Positions 36,647 through 45,767 of a stretch of 64,000 nt of DNA are shown here, one piece after another. Made by a program: the position numbers and the translations under genes. Source of the DNA: JAUWBF01 sp043815125 (GTDB lineage Bacteria; Verrucomicrobiota; Verrucomicrobiia; Opitutales; Opitutaceae). Below the pieces are notes generated by a model. It saw only the letters and a program-made list of their open reading frames with translations. It was not told the origin of the DNA and did not search any database. Numbering within the stretch: the first letter of the stretch is position 1; the number at the start of each line of letters is the position of its first letter. The stretch lies in assembly GCA_043815125.1 (NCBI GenBank), contig JBDRJH010000198.1:5268-69267 (forward strand), read 5' to 3'.

Positions 36647-37564
36647 TTAACGGGCCCCCATGCGCTCGCGGAAGAACCGCACGAGCGCGTCGAGGCGGTT
36701 TTGGTCGGTGCCCACGGTGAGCCGAGCGCGCTGGTCGGGGAAGAGACGCGTCCACGACTGTTCGCGTTGTTTGCGCCACTGGCCGTGCGCGGTGCGGGTG
36801 GCGGGAGTGTTTTCCAAGGTCACGAGGCGTCCGGCCAGCGGGTCGTAGGCGCTGATCAAGCGGCCGTCGGGAAAGTCGCGCTCCCACGGATCCTCGACGC
36901 GAAAGCCGAGCGTCTGGAAGCGCTCCTGCAACAGAGGCCACCCCTCGGGCGGCGTGCGCGGGGCGAAGTCGCCCAGCCACACGACGATGCTGTGGCGCGG
37001 CGCGGCGCGCAGGATGAGTTGCCACGGGAGCAGGGGGCGCTCCGCCACGGGCGCGTCGATGGCGGGGGCGGGGAGGGTGAAGAGGTTGGCGGCCGCGTGG
37101 TGGATGGCGCCGCGTCCGCGCATGGGCGGGCGCAGGGTGTGTTTGCCGTCGGGCAACACGTGCACGAAGCCGACGCGGTCGCGGTTGATCGCGCCGAGCA
37201 GCATGAGGAAGCCCGCGAGTTCGAGCAGCGCCTCGCGCTTGGTGACGTCGCCGGAGCCGAACTGCAGGCTCGGCGTGTCCTCGAAGACGATCAGCACGGT
37301 GACCTCGCGCTCCTCCACGAATTTTTTGCGGTAGGGTTCGCCGAGGCGCGCGGTGACGTTCCAGTCGATGTCGCGCACATCGTCGCCGAACTCGTAGCGC
37401 ACGACCTGGTCGAACTCCATGCCGCGTCCGCGGAAGGCCGAGCGGTATTCGCCGCCGAGCACGTTCTCCACCGCGTGACGCACGCGCCACTCCAGCCGGC
37501 GCAGGGCCGCGAGGGGCGCGGTGGGCGAGGGGGTGCTGCTGGCGTTGTTTTCCGGACGACTCAT
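36647..37564 (-). CDS. DUF58 domain protein of the moxR-bat operon
   Basis: 305 residues from ATG at 37564, overlapping the preceding gene's stop by 3 nt. The DUF58 core is clear: GGEYRSAFRGRGMEFDQVR-like block with YEFGDDVRDIDWNVTARLGEPYRKKF, then a VWA-like half (VLIVFEDTPSLQFGSG). DUF58 proteins travel with MoxR ATPases and VWA proteins. They probably work as adaptors, but no biochemical role is established. It is soluble, with no membrane helix at the N-terminus. Confidence 0.88.
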   Translation of the reverse strand: MSRPENNASSTPSPTAPLAALRRLEWRVRHAVENVLGGEYRSAFRGRGMEFDQVVRYEFGDDVRDIDWNVTARLGEPYRKKFVEEREVTVLIVFEDTPSLQFGSGDVTKREALLELAGFLMLLGAINRDRVGFVHVLPDGKHTLRPPMRGRGAIHHAAANLFTLPAPAIDAPVAERPLLPWQLILRAAPRHSIVVWLGDFAPRTPPEGWPLLQERFQTLGFRVEDPWERDFPDGRLISAYDPLAGRLVTLENTPATRTAHGQWRKQREQSWTRLFPDQRARLTVGTDQNRLDALVRFFRERMGAR

Positions 37565-37821
37565 GATCCCGGTGTGTGAAAAACAAACTTCCACGTCGCG
37601 ACGCCCCACAGCGGCAGCGCCACGCCGACGGGAAGCATCCACCGAAACTTACGGGTGGAATAAAGCCACGCCATCGCGAGCGGCCAGAGCAGCCACAGCC
37701 AGTAGAACGGCTGAAAGCGGCGGTCGTCGGGAATCAGCAGCGCGATCCCGAGCAGGCCGAACGAGTGCAAAAACAAAACACCGACGAAGGCTTTGTAGTT
37801 TTTACGATCGAGGTAGGACAT
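37561..37821 (-). CDS. Small three-helix membrane protein, unknown function
   Basis: 86 residues (MSYLDRKNYKAF...), with three likely membrane segments near residues 10-26, 34-50 and 60-78 and aromatic-rich loops. It lies between moxR and the DUF58 gene and overlaps the latter (ATGA). The operon position suggests it belongs to the MoxR-Bat membrane complex. I do not recognise a family. Confidence 0.7.
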   Translation of the reverse strand: MSYLDRKNYKAFVGVLFLHSFGLLGIALLIPDDRRFQPFYWLWLLWPLAMAWLYSTRKFRWMLPVGVALPLWGVATWKFVFHTPGS

Positions 37822-37856
37822 GGCCTTGCTTGGACGCTGCGTAACAAAGCCCGCGC

Positions 37857-38819
37857 TCACTCGCGCGGCACGCTGGTCTGGGTAACAATCTGCGCGACGA
37901 TGGTGTCGGCGGAAATATCCTCGGCCTCCGCCTCGTAGGTGAGGCCGACGCGGTGGCGCAGGATGTCCGGCGCGACCTCCTGCACCAGCGACGGCGGCAG
38001 GTAGTCGAGGCCGCGCAACCAGGCGAGGGCGCGGCCGGCCTGAAAGAGCGCCAGCGACGCGCGCGGCGACGCGCCGAAGGAGAGGTGGCGCGGGCGGCCC
38101 TTGATGGGCTTGGCCAGCTCGCGGGTGGCCCGCACGAGGGCGAGGATGTAGTCCTGCACGGCCGGCGAGACCTCGACGGCGTCGACCGCGGCGCGCAGTT
38201 GCAACAACTCCTCGCCGCTGGATACGGGGGCGAGCGCGGGCTGTTTGGTGACCTGGCCCCAGCGCGACATCATCAGCGACTCCTCGTCGTGCGACGGGTA
38301 GTCGACGATGAGCTTGAAGAGGAAACGATCGGTCTGTGCCTCGGGCAGCGGGTAGGTGCCCTCCTGCTCGACGGGGTTTTGCGTGGCCATCACGAAGAAC
38401 GGCGCGGGCAGCCGGTGGGTGGTGCCGCCGAGCGTGACCTGGCGTTCCTGCATGGCCTCGAGCAGCGCGGACTGGACCTTGGCGGGGGCGCGGTTGATTT
38501 CGTCGGCGAGCACGAGGTTGGCGAAGATCGGGCCGCGGTGCGGGGCGAACACGCCGTCCTTGGGCGAGAACACCATGGTGCCGACCACATCGCTGGGCAG
38601 CAGGTCGGGGGTGAACTGGATGCGCTCGAACTGCACGCCGAGGGCGGTGCCGAGGGACTTGACGAGCAGGGTCTTGGCGAGGCCGGGCATGCCCTCGAGC
38701 AGCACGTGGCCGTTGGCGAGCAGGGCCACCAGCAGGCGCTCGATGACGTCGTCCTGGCCGATGACGGCCTTGCCGATTTCTTCGCGGAGTTTTTGGGACC
38801 AGACTGGGCCGTTGATCAT
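37857..38819 (-). CDS. moxR: MoxR-family AAA+ ATPase of the bat operon
   Basis: 320 residues. Walker A is in GMPGLAKTLL (a GLAKT variant common in MoxR), Walker B is VLADEINRAP, sensor 1 is ATQNPVEQEGTYPLPEAQTD, and the C-terminal lid has LSFGASPRASLALF. MoxR ATPases act like chaperones and work with VWA proteins. This is the first gene of a - strand operon moxR-small protein-DUF58-batA-batBC-batDE. The frame is intact, unlike the second moxR. Confidence 0.93.
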   Translation of the reverse strand: MINGPVWSQKLREEIGKAVIGQDDVIERLLVALLANGHVLLEGMPGLAKTLLVKSLGTALGVQFERIQFTPDLLPSDVVGTMVFSPKDGVFAPHRGPIFANLVLADEINRAPAKVQSALLEAMQERQVTLGGTTHRLPAPFFVMATQNPVEQEGTYPLPEAQTDRFLFKLIVDYPSHDEESLMMSRWGQVTKQPALAPVSSGEELLQLRAAVDAVEVSPAVQDYILALVRATRELAKPIKGRPRHLSFGASPRASLALFQAGRALAWLRGLDYLPPSLVQEVAPDILRHRVGLTYEAEAEDISADTIVAQIVTQTSVPRE

Positions 38820-38912
38820 GATTGGGCGGTGATTTTGGGAAAGGGACTGAGGTGCTTTCGACTCGCGGGGGCGCGGAGGGTTTCCGAAAGTTGCCGAGGA
38901 AAACGCCCGACC

Positions 38913-39305
38913 ATGGATTTACCAACCCAAATCCAAGACCAACTCGACGCACTTGGCATTCTCGCGGCCGATGTGGAGGAGCGTTTTGTGCGCGGCTCCG
39001 GACCCGGCGGCCAAAAGATCAACAAGACCGCCTCCACCGTGTGCCTCGTGCACCGGCCGAGCGGCACCACCGTGCGTTGCCAGCGCGAGCGTTCGCAGGC
39101 GGCCAACCGCGGCCTGGCCTGGGCGGAGTTGTGCGAGAAAATCTCCGAGGCCCGCCGCGCCGAAACGGCCGCCCGCCGCTCCGCCGCGGAAAAGGCCCGG
39201 CGCAAGGCACGACCCAAGAGCCGCCGGCAAAAGGCCATCCAGGTCGAGGGCAAACGCCGTCGCGCCGACATCAAGTCGAAGCGCGGTCGCGTGCGGTCCG
39301 ACTAA
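38913..39305 (+). CDS. Peptide chain release factor-like protein with GGQ motif (ArfB/RF domain 3 type)
   Basis: 130 residues. The N-terminal half holds the peptidyl-tRNA hydrolysis motif GSGPGGQKINKTAS and the following VCLVHRPSGTTVRCQ block. The C-terminal half is a long basic tail (RRKARPKSRRQKAIQ), as in ArfB/YaeJ, which inserts in the mRNA channel of stalled ribosomes. No codon-recognition domain is present. It probably rescues stalled ribosomes. It is divergent from moxR. Confidence 0.85.
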   Translation: MDLPTQIQDQLDALGILAADVEERFVRGSGPGGQKINKTASTVCLVHRPSGTTVRCQRERSQAANRGLAWAELCEKISEARRAETAARRSAAEKARRKARPKSRRQKAIQVEGKRRRADIKSKRGRVRSD

Positions 39306-39329
39306 ACCAACACCGCCCGTCCCACGGCT

Positions 39330-41096
39330 TCAGGCCTCCTCGTCTTCCTCGGCGGCGACCAGTCCCTCCTGGCCGCGCAGCAGATCGTGAAGCGTGAACA
39401 CACCGAGCAGGCGGCGCTCCTGCGGATCGCCGAGGCAGAGGAAATTCGCCGGCGTCTCGATCAGGCGGTGTTGCACCTCGCCGAGCGTTTCCTCGGGCGA
39501 GACCCAGACGACCGCCTCGAGCTTGGGGCGCATCCCGGTGTTGAGCGCGTGCTCGATCTCGGCGCGCATCAGCAGGTGGGTGATCGTGCCGTCCTCGGCC
39601 TGCACGGGGAAAACCTGGTGACGGCTGGCGGTCATGAGTTCCTTGAGCGCGGGCAGCTCCAGGCTCCTCGCGACCACCGGACGAAACGTCGCCAGCGCGC
39701 CCACCGGCATCTCGCGCCACTTGCGGAAATCGCGCGGCGGGAGCACGTGGTGCGGATTCTCGCCGTCCTGCAGCAGCATGTTTTCGTAAAGATCCTCCGG
39801 CACGATGCGCTTGCTGGCCGCGTGGCTGATCAACGTCGCCACCAGGATGATCGGCACGATCACGAACTGGTGGGTGATCTCGAAGATCAGCAAAATGCAG
39901 GTGATCGGCGTGCGAATGACCGCCACCAGGCCCGCGCACATGCCGGCCATCACCAGGATCGACTGGTCCGATTCGGTCAACGGCATGAACTCCGCCGCGC
40001 CCGCCGCGACCAAGCCGCCGCACATCGCGCCGATGAAGAAGTTGGGCGCAAAGATGCCGCCGCACGCGCCCGCGCCCACCGCCACCAATGTCGCCAGCAA
40101 CTTGCCCGCGCCCAGCACGAGCGCCACGTGCCAGTCGAGGTCGCCGCGGATGCAGGCCGTGACATCCTGATAACCCACGCCGAACACCCCCATGTGCCCC
40201 GTGATCAAAAACGCCGACGCCGCCACCGCCCAGCTGCCGACCGCGCCCAGGGTGGGGCGCGTCCAACCCGGGAGCAGCTTGCCGTTTTGCAACATCCGTC
40301 CGCGCACCGCCAGCACGCCGCGCTGGAACCCCGCCCCGGCCGCCGCCGCGATCAGCGCCACCAGCGGGCACAACAACAACGCCCGCCACGTCGGCTCCTC
40401 CAGCAGCCCGACCTGGAAGGCCGGCTGCGGGCCGATGACCGCGTGCGCGATCAACGCGCCCATCACCGACGCCAGCAGGATCGCGCCGATCAGCTTGCTG
40501 CCGATGTCGCCGATGATCTCCTCCAACACGAACGCGATGGCCGCCAACGGCGCGTTGAACGCCGCCGCCAGCGCGCCGGCCGCGCCGCTGGCGCAATACA
40601 TGCGGCGCTTCTGCTTGGGCACGCCCGCCAGGCCCGCGACCGATGACATCGTGGCCGCGCCGACCTGCACCACCGGACCCTCGGGCCCCACGCTGACGCC
40701 ACCGCCCAGGGTCAGCGCCGACGCCGTGAACTTCACCGCCGCCGTGCGCATCGGCAGGTAGCCAAAGTCCTTCCAAAACGCCAGCTTGGTGGGCAGCACC
40801 CCGCCGCCCGCCGTGCTCGGATCGAACTTGCGCACCAGCGCCGTCGCCAGCAGCGACGCGCCCACCACGCACACGAACGATCCCGCCAAAAACCACACCA
40901 CCGGCAGCCCCGCCGTCGCCAGGTAGGTGTGGTGCGCGATCTTCTCGACCACCGTGTGAAAGCTCACGGCGACGAAGCCGACCAGCGCGCCGAAGGAGCA
41001 GACGAGGATGGCGTTGCGCCCGCGGGCGGGGATTTGCAGCCAACGATCATGCACCAGCGCGAACAGCCGCGCGACCAACGAGAAAAAAGTCTTCAA
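39330..41096 (-). CDS. ClC-family chloride channel or H+/Cl- antiporter with CBS domains
   Basis: 588 residues with about 10-12 membrane segments and ClC selectivity motifs: GPEGP (gating Glu, usually GREGP), GACGGIFAPNFFIGA (GxFxP). The C-terminal part (about 440-580) has two CBS-type modules (VFPVQAEDGTITHLLM, FLCLGDPQERRLLGVFTLHDLL) that may bind nucleotides and gate the channel. Whether it is a channel or antiporter is not settled. It is convergent with the GGQ protein and divergent from the second moxR. Confidence 0.9.
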   Translation of the reverse strand: MKTFFSLVARLFALVHDRWLQIPARGRNAILVCSFGALVGFVAVSFHTVVEKIAHHTYLATAGLPVVWFLAGSFVCVVGASLLATALVRKFDPSTAGGGVLPTKLAFWKDFGYLPMRTAAVKFTASALTLGGGVSVGPEGPVVQVGAATMSSVAGLAGVPKQKRRMYCASGAAGALAAAFNAPLAAIAFVLEEIIGDIGSKLIGAILLASVMGALIAHAVIGPQPAFQVGLLEEPTWRALLLCPLVALIAAAAGAGFQRGVLAVRGRMLQNGKLLPGWTRPTLGAVGSWAVAASAFLITGHMGVFGVGYQDVTACIRGDLDWHVALVLGAGKLLATLVAVGAGACGGIFAPNFFIGAMCGGLVAAGAAEFMPLTESDQSILVMAGMCAGLVAVIRTPITCILLIFEITHQFVIVPIILVATLISHAASKRIVPEDLYENMLLQDGENPHHVLPPRDFRKWREMPVGALATFRPVVARSLELPALKELMTASRHQVFPVQAEDGTITHLLMRAEIEHALNTGMRPKLEAVVWVSPEETLGEVQHRLIETPANFLCLGDPQERRLLGVFTLHDLLRGQEGLVAAEEDEEA

Positions 41097-41207
41097 TGCC
41101 GTAAAGTCGCCGACCTTGAAACAATTGCCCCTCCGGGCTCAACACCCGATTGCCCCCGGGACGAAATGAACGGGGCGAACTCTTCCGGTCGGACGCGTTG
41201 ACGCCTG

Positions 41208-42209
41208 ATGAAACAGGCCCATGATTCCGCCATTATCATGAGCGACTTTCTGACCGGACCCCAGGTGACCGCCGCCAAGGAGATTCTCGACCGTCTGCGC
41301 GACAACATGCGCCGCACGATCAAGGGCAAAAACGATGTAATCGACCACGTCCTCGTCGGCGTCGCCGCCGGCGGTCACCTGCTCATCGAGGACATGCCCG
41401 GCGTGGGCAAGACCACGCTGGCCTACTCGCTGGCCCGCTCGATGGACTGCGGCTTTTCCCGCGTGCAATTCACCAGCGACCTGCTGCCCAGCGACGTCAC
41501 CGGCGTCTCCATCTACGACGAGTCGCTCAAGGAGTTCGTCTTCAAAAAGGGCCCCGTCTTCGCCAACGTCGTGCTCGCCGACGAGATCAACCGCGCCACC
41601 CCCAAGACCCAGTCCTCGCTGCTCGAGGTCATGGACCGCGGCAAGGTCACCGTCGACGGCCAGAGCCACGCGGTCGGCGCGCCGTTCATGGTCTTCGCCA
41701 CCCAGAACCCCGTCGACTACGAGGGCACCTTTCCGCTGCCCGAGAGCCAGATGGACCGCTTCCTCATGCGCCTGCACATGGGCTACCCCCGGCCCGAGGA
41801 CGAGCTCGCCATCCTGCGGTCACCAAAAAGCAACTACGACGAGATCGCGCTGAATCCCGTCGTCAGCCGCGCCGACATTCTCCGGCTCCAGTCGCTGTGC
41901 ACGCAGGTCTTCATCGAGGAGGGCGTGCTCGACTACATCCTCAAGATCATCTCGGCCACCCGCACCGAGTCCGAGTTCAAGGCCGGCGTCTCCGTGCGCG
42001 GCGGGCTCGCGCTCAAGCACGCCGTGTAGGCCAGCGCGCTGCTGGCCGGGCGCGACTTTGTCATCCCCGAGGACGTGCAGGCCATGGCCGGGCCCGTGCT
42101 CGCCCACCGCCTCGCGCTGGCCCGGCAGGGCTCCGACGCGCTGGAGGAGCGCCGCATGGTCGGGGCCGCCCTGCGCCGCATCGTCTCCGCCGTGGCCGTG
42201 CCGGTCTGA
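41208..42209 (+). CDS. Second MoxR-family AAA+ ATPase, interrupted by an in-frame TAG
   Basis: Walker A (GVGKTTLAYSL), Walker B (VLADEINRATPKTQ), and sensor 1 (ATQNPVDYEGTFPLPESQMD) are intact. The frame meets TAG at 42027-42029 after LALKHAV, then continues ASALLAGRDFVIPEDVQAMAG and ends at TGA 42207-42209 with the normal MoxR lid. The codon is probably CAG (Gln) in relatives, where this helix reads AAQA or similar. Read to the first stop the protein has 273 residues and lacks the lid helices; the full form would have 333 codons. Start at 41208; 41238 (MSDFLTG) is also plausible. It heads a moxR-DUF58-transglutaminase operon. Confidence 0.85.
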
Positions 42210-42219
42210 GGGCGCGTCC

Positions 42220-43389
42220 ATGGTGATGTCGTCCCCATCCGCACCCGCCGCCGCCGACTGGCAGGAGGCCGGCCGCCGTCCCCGCCAACCGCGCGGGCAA
42301 CGCTGGCGCCGCTTGCTCTGGTCGATGATCTACCCGCCGCAGGTGCGCCCGCACCGCGTCGCGCCGACCATGACCGGCGGCGTGCTGATCGGCGTGGCCC
42401 TCGGCATCGGCCTGGCCGCCTACAACACGGCGAGCAACATCCTCTTTATCACGCTCTCGCTGCTGCTCTCCTCGCTCATCCTCAGCGGACTGCTCTCCTG
42501 GATCAACGTCCGGCGCGTCGGCTGGCGGTTGCAGGCGCTGGCCCCGTGGCGCGCCGGCCAGGAGCAGCTCGTGCTGCTCGACCTGCGCAACCGCAAGCGC
42601 TTCGTGCCGACCTACGGCCTGTGGTTCGACCTCGCGCTGGCGCGCACCGCCCAAAAGACCCGGCTCAAGCTCCGCACGCGGCTCGACGCGGGCGGCGGCG
42701 AACGGCTCGAGTGGACCGTCCGCCCGGAGCGCCGCGGCGTCGAGCGCGTGGAGCTGCACGGCCTGGGCTCGTTGTTTCCCTTCGGGTTTTTGCGAAAGAC
42801 CATGGGCTGCGGACAGCGTTGCGAGGTCGTGGTCTGGCCCGCGCCGGTCGAGTATCGCCGGCTGGCCGCGGGCGGGGTCTGGCGCTCGCAGCCGGGCGAA
42901 CGCAGCCGGCGGCCGGGGCAGGGCGGCGACCTGATGGCGCTGCGCAAATACGCCTCGGGCGACTCGCAGCGGCTCGTGCATTGGAAGGCCAGCGCGCGCC
43001 TGCGCCGGCTGATGGTGCGCCAGTTCGCGGCCGAGTCGCAGGATGGCTTCACGCTGTGGTTCGAGACGGCGGCGGCCCGCTGGACGCGGCCCGCGCAGTT
43101 CGAGCTGGCGGTGGGGCTGGCGGCGACTCTGGCCGAGGACCTGTTCCGCGAGGGGCGGCTGCGCGCGCTCGCGTTGGACGCGGACCCGGTCACGCCGGTG
43201 CGCACGCTGGGCGACCTCGAGCGTTTTCTGGACCGGCTCGCGGTGGCGGCGCCGCGCGAGGATTTGAAGAAGGGCGGCGCGGCCGGACTGGCGGCGTCGC
43301 GGTTTGGTTCCAATTTGCTGACGATCGCTCCGGACGGTGTCCGCAGCGTCTCGGCCTACATCGATGGAAAAGCGGCGGCCACAGCTTGA
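42220..43389 (+). CDS. DUF58 domain membrane protein, partner of the second MoxR
   Basis: 389 residues from ATG at 42220 (or 42226), 10 nt after moxR. Two close membrane segments (about 45-90) are followed by a beta domain. The DUF58 core is near residues 228-275 (QGGDLMALRKYASGDSQRLVHWKASARLRRLMVRQF). It differs from the bat-operon DUF58 protein by having N-terminal membrane helices. The stop overlaps the next start by 26 nt. Confidence 0.88.
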   Translation: MVMSSPSAPAAADWQEAGRRPRQPRGQRWRRLLWSMIYPPQVRPHRVAPTMTGGVLIGVALGIGLAAYNTASNILFITLSLLLSSLILSGLLSWINVRRVGWRLQALAPWRAGQEQLVLLDLRNRKRFVPTYGLWFDLALARTAQKTRLKLRTRLDAGGGERLEWTVRPERRGVERVELHGLGSLFPFGFLRKTMGCGQRCEVVVWPAPVEYRRLAAGGVWRSQPGERSRRPGQGGDLMALRKYASGDSQRLVHWKASARLRRLMVRQFAAESQDGFTLWFETAAARWTRPAQFELAVGLAATLAEDLFREGRLRALALDADPVTPVRTLGDLERFLDRLAVAAPREDLKKGGAAGLAASRFGSNLLTIAPDGVRSVSAYIDGKAAATA

Positions 43390-45610
43390 TTCTCAGACCC
43401 TGCACCAGGTGCGCTGGCTGCTCGGCGGCCTGCTCGCGCTGCTGGCGGCGTGGACGGTCTTCTACATGGATGTCAACGCGACCGGACTGCTCGCGTTGAC
43501 CACCATCCTCGTGCCGGTGGTGACGTGGCGGCCGGTGCTCGCGAGCAAGCTGCCGTCGTGGGCCCACATGCTGGCCTTTCCCGTGATCGTGCTGTTGTTC
43601 GCCGCGGATTTTTACCAGACGCGCGAGCCCTTGCCGGTGATGATCCGGCTGGGGCTGCTGCTGCTGCTCTACCGCGGGGTCACGCTGCGCACGCGGCGCG
43701 AGGACATGCAGCTGATTTTGTTGTGCCTGTTCCTCGTGGTGGTGGCGGGCGTGCTCACGGTGTCGCTGGTGTTCGTGCTGCAGATCCTGCTGTTCACCGC
43801 CTGCGCGCTGGCGCTGTTGCTGGCAATCACGCTCAGCAACGCGGCCGCCGCCGACGAGGCCGCCGCGGGCGCGGCGAAGACGGAAGGCCCGCCGGCCTGG
43901 GTGCGGGTCGACTGGGGCGCGACCCTGGGCCGCCTGCGCGCGGTGGTCGACTGGCGCGTGCTGGCCATGGGCTCGGTGCTGTTCGCGGGTGTGGTGGGGT
44001 TGTCGGCGCTGTTGTTTTTGATGATCCCGCGCTTCGAGCTGGGGACCAATTTTTTCCTGGATCACATGCTCTCGGGCCGGTCCAAGTCGGGCTTCTCCGA
44101 GACCGTCACATTTGGCTCCGTGGTCGACATCCAGCAGGATCGCAGTCTGGCGCTGAGCGTCGATGTGACCGACCCCGGGCAGGTGCCGGCGGTGCCCTAT
44201 TGGCGGATGCTGGTGCTCGACGAGTATATGCAGGGCGGCTTCATGATGTCGCCCGGCCTGAGCGCCGAGATCAAGGCCTCCGAGGTCGAGGCCACGCGAC
44301 ACCGCGGCATCGCGCCGACCAACCCGTCGGCCCCGGTCTGGACGTTTTATCTGGAGGGCGGCGTCAGCCGCTACCTGCCGCTGGTGGGGCCGTATTCGCA
44401 GATCACGCTGCCCAGTCCGCAGACCCTGCGCATCAACCGCACGCAGCTGCTGGTGGCCCTGCCCAAGGACCCGTCGAAGATGACGCCGTATCGCGTCGAG
44501 GGCATGTTGCCGACCGCCCGCATCGAGGATGCCGACATGGCCGCGCGGGTGGCCGCCTGGAAGGCGTCCCCGCCCGAGCCCCGCCGGCGTTATGAGCGGT
44601 ATGCGATGGAGGACGAGTCGCCCGCGCCGCCGTCTTACCTCGGTCTCGACCTGCCGCCCGGGGAACTCGCCAAGCTCGACGCCTGGGTCGCGGAGATCGG
44701 CCGGCCGGTCGACGGCGACCACGAGGGCTTCGTGCGCCGGGCCTGCGCCTGGTTGGAGCGGCGGCACGGCTATTCGTTGAACATGCGGCTGCCCGATGCC
44801 GAGGGCGACGTGCTGGTGCGCTGGATGGATTCGCCGGAGCCGGGGCACTGCGAGCTGTTCGCCGGTTCGCTGGTGCTGCTCAGCCGTGCGGCCGGCGTGC
44901 CCGCGCGCGTGGCCATCGGCTTCAAGGGCGGCGTGTGGAACCAGGCCAGCGGCAGCATCACGGTGACCAACGCCGACGCCCACGCCTGGTGCGAGATTTT
45001 TGACGGCAAGCGCCATTGGGTCCGCGCCGACCCGACGCCGGGCGCCGGCGGTCTCGGGCCGCGCGAACCGGCCGCGCCGCAGCTCGGACCGGACGGAGCG
45101 CCGCGCCTGGAAACGGACTCCGGTTGGGCCGCGCGTTGGAACAGCCTGCGGGTCTTCTGGTATCGGCGCATCGTCAGCTTCGACCAGCAGTCGCAGCTCG
45201 ACATGGTGCGTTCGGCGGGCCGCATGGCCGAGTCCTACGCCAAGCGCCTGATCTCGGAGCTGGACCGCCGGCTCAAGGCGCTCGCCGAGTGGGCGTCCAC
45301 GCCGTGGAGTCTCGGGCGGGTGGGCTGGGGGGCCGGCGCGCTCGCGGCGGGCGCGCTGTTGGTCTGGGGCTGGCGCAAGCTGCACTTCGTGGCCTGGTGG
45401 CGGGCGTTGCGCGGCGCCGATCCGGTGCGTCGCGAGGCGGGCCGCTGGCTGCGCCGCCTCGATGCCAAGGCCCTGCCCGCAGACCACGACGTGCGCGCGG
45501 AGCTGTTGCGCCTGCGCTATGGTCGCAAGGCAACCTGGACTCCGTCGACGCGGGTGTTCAAGGCCGCCCGCGCCGCCCTGCGCGAGTGGACGCGACGCCG
45601 CCGCGGGTAA
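43364..45610 (+). CDS. TgpA-like membrane transglutaminase (DUF3488 + transglutaminase core)
   Basis: 748 residues: about six N-terminal membrane helices (DUF3488 region, about 10-240), a periplasmic transglutaminase-like core with Cys496 in PGHCELFAG, His in NADAHAWCEIF and Asp in VRADPTP, then one more membrane helix (about 660) and a short DUF4129-like cytoplasmic tail. TgpA proteins of Pseudomonas have an exported transglutaminase active site. This arrangement next to MoxR and DUF58 genes is common in proteobacteria. It probably acts on a periplasmic protein or the wall. Confidence 0.9.
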   Translation: MEKRRPQLDSQTLHQVRWLLGGLLALLAAWTVFYMDVNATGLLALTTILVPVVTWRPVLASKLPSWAHMLAFPVIVLLFAADFYQTREPLPVMIRLGLLLLLYRGVTLRTRREDMQLILLCLFLVVVAGVLTVSLVFVLQILLFTACALALLLAITLSNAAAADEAAAGAAKTEGPPAWVRVDWGATLGRLRAVVDWRVLAMGSVLFAGVVGLSALLFLMIPRFELGTNFFLDHMLSGRSKSGFSETVTFGSVVDIQQDRSLALSVDVTDPGQVPAVPYWRMLVLDEYMQGGFMMSPGLSAEIKASEVEATRHRGIAPTNPSAPVWTFYLEGGVSRYLPLVGPYSQITLPSPQTLRINRTQLLVALPKDPSKMTPYRVEGMLPTARIEDADMAARVAAWKASPPEPRRRYERYAMEDESPAPPSYLGLDLPPGELAKLDAWVAEIGRPVDGDHEGFVRRACAWLERRHGYSLNMRLPDAEGDVLVRWMDSPEPGHCELFAGSLVLLSRAAGVPARVAIGFKGGVWNQASGSITVTNADAHAWCEIFDGKRHWVRADPTPGAGGLGPREPAAPQLGPDGAPRLETDSGWAARWNSLRVFWYRRIVSFDQQSQLDMVRSAGRMAESYAKRLISELDRRLKALAEWASTPWSLGRVGWGAGALAAGALLVWGWRKLHFVAWWRALRGADPVRREAGRWLRRLDAKALPADHDVRAELLRLRYGRKATWTPSTRVFKAARAALREWTRRRRG

Positions 45611-45615
45611 CGAAC

Positions 45616-45713
45616 GTAGGGGCCGCGCTCGCGCGGCCCGTTGCGCGTTGTCACGCGAAACAACGTTCATTCACCGGCGCACGGTTGACGGGCCGGGCAA
45701 GCTCGGCCCCTAC
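45616..45713. repeat. BIME-like pair of GTAG-headed REP palindromes, copy A
   Basis: The forward unit has GTAG (45616-45619) and the palindrome GGGCCGCGC-tc-GCGCGGCCC (45620-45639). The inverted unit ends with CTAC (45710-45713) after a less perfect palindrome (45690-45709). A 50-nt spacer separates them. The same plan is at 48419-48516 and 62965-63074. Confidence 0.85.
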
Positions 45714-45767
45714 ACGCGCAGCACGCGGAGGCGGGCCACCGGCGGGAATTGATTTTAGGAGTTCCCC

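Noticed and set aside
31741..42029. Reassignment of TAG to Gln as an explanation for the in-frame TAG codons
   Set aside because: TAG is the natural end of murD (18402-18404), the DUF3127 gene (after its DVPF tip) and the first gene (1428-1430). Reading it as sense would wrongly extend these, so sequence error or mutation is more likely.
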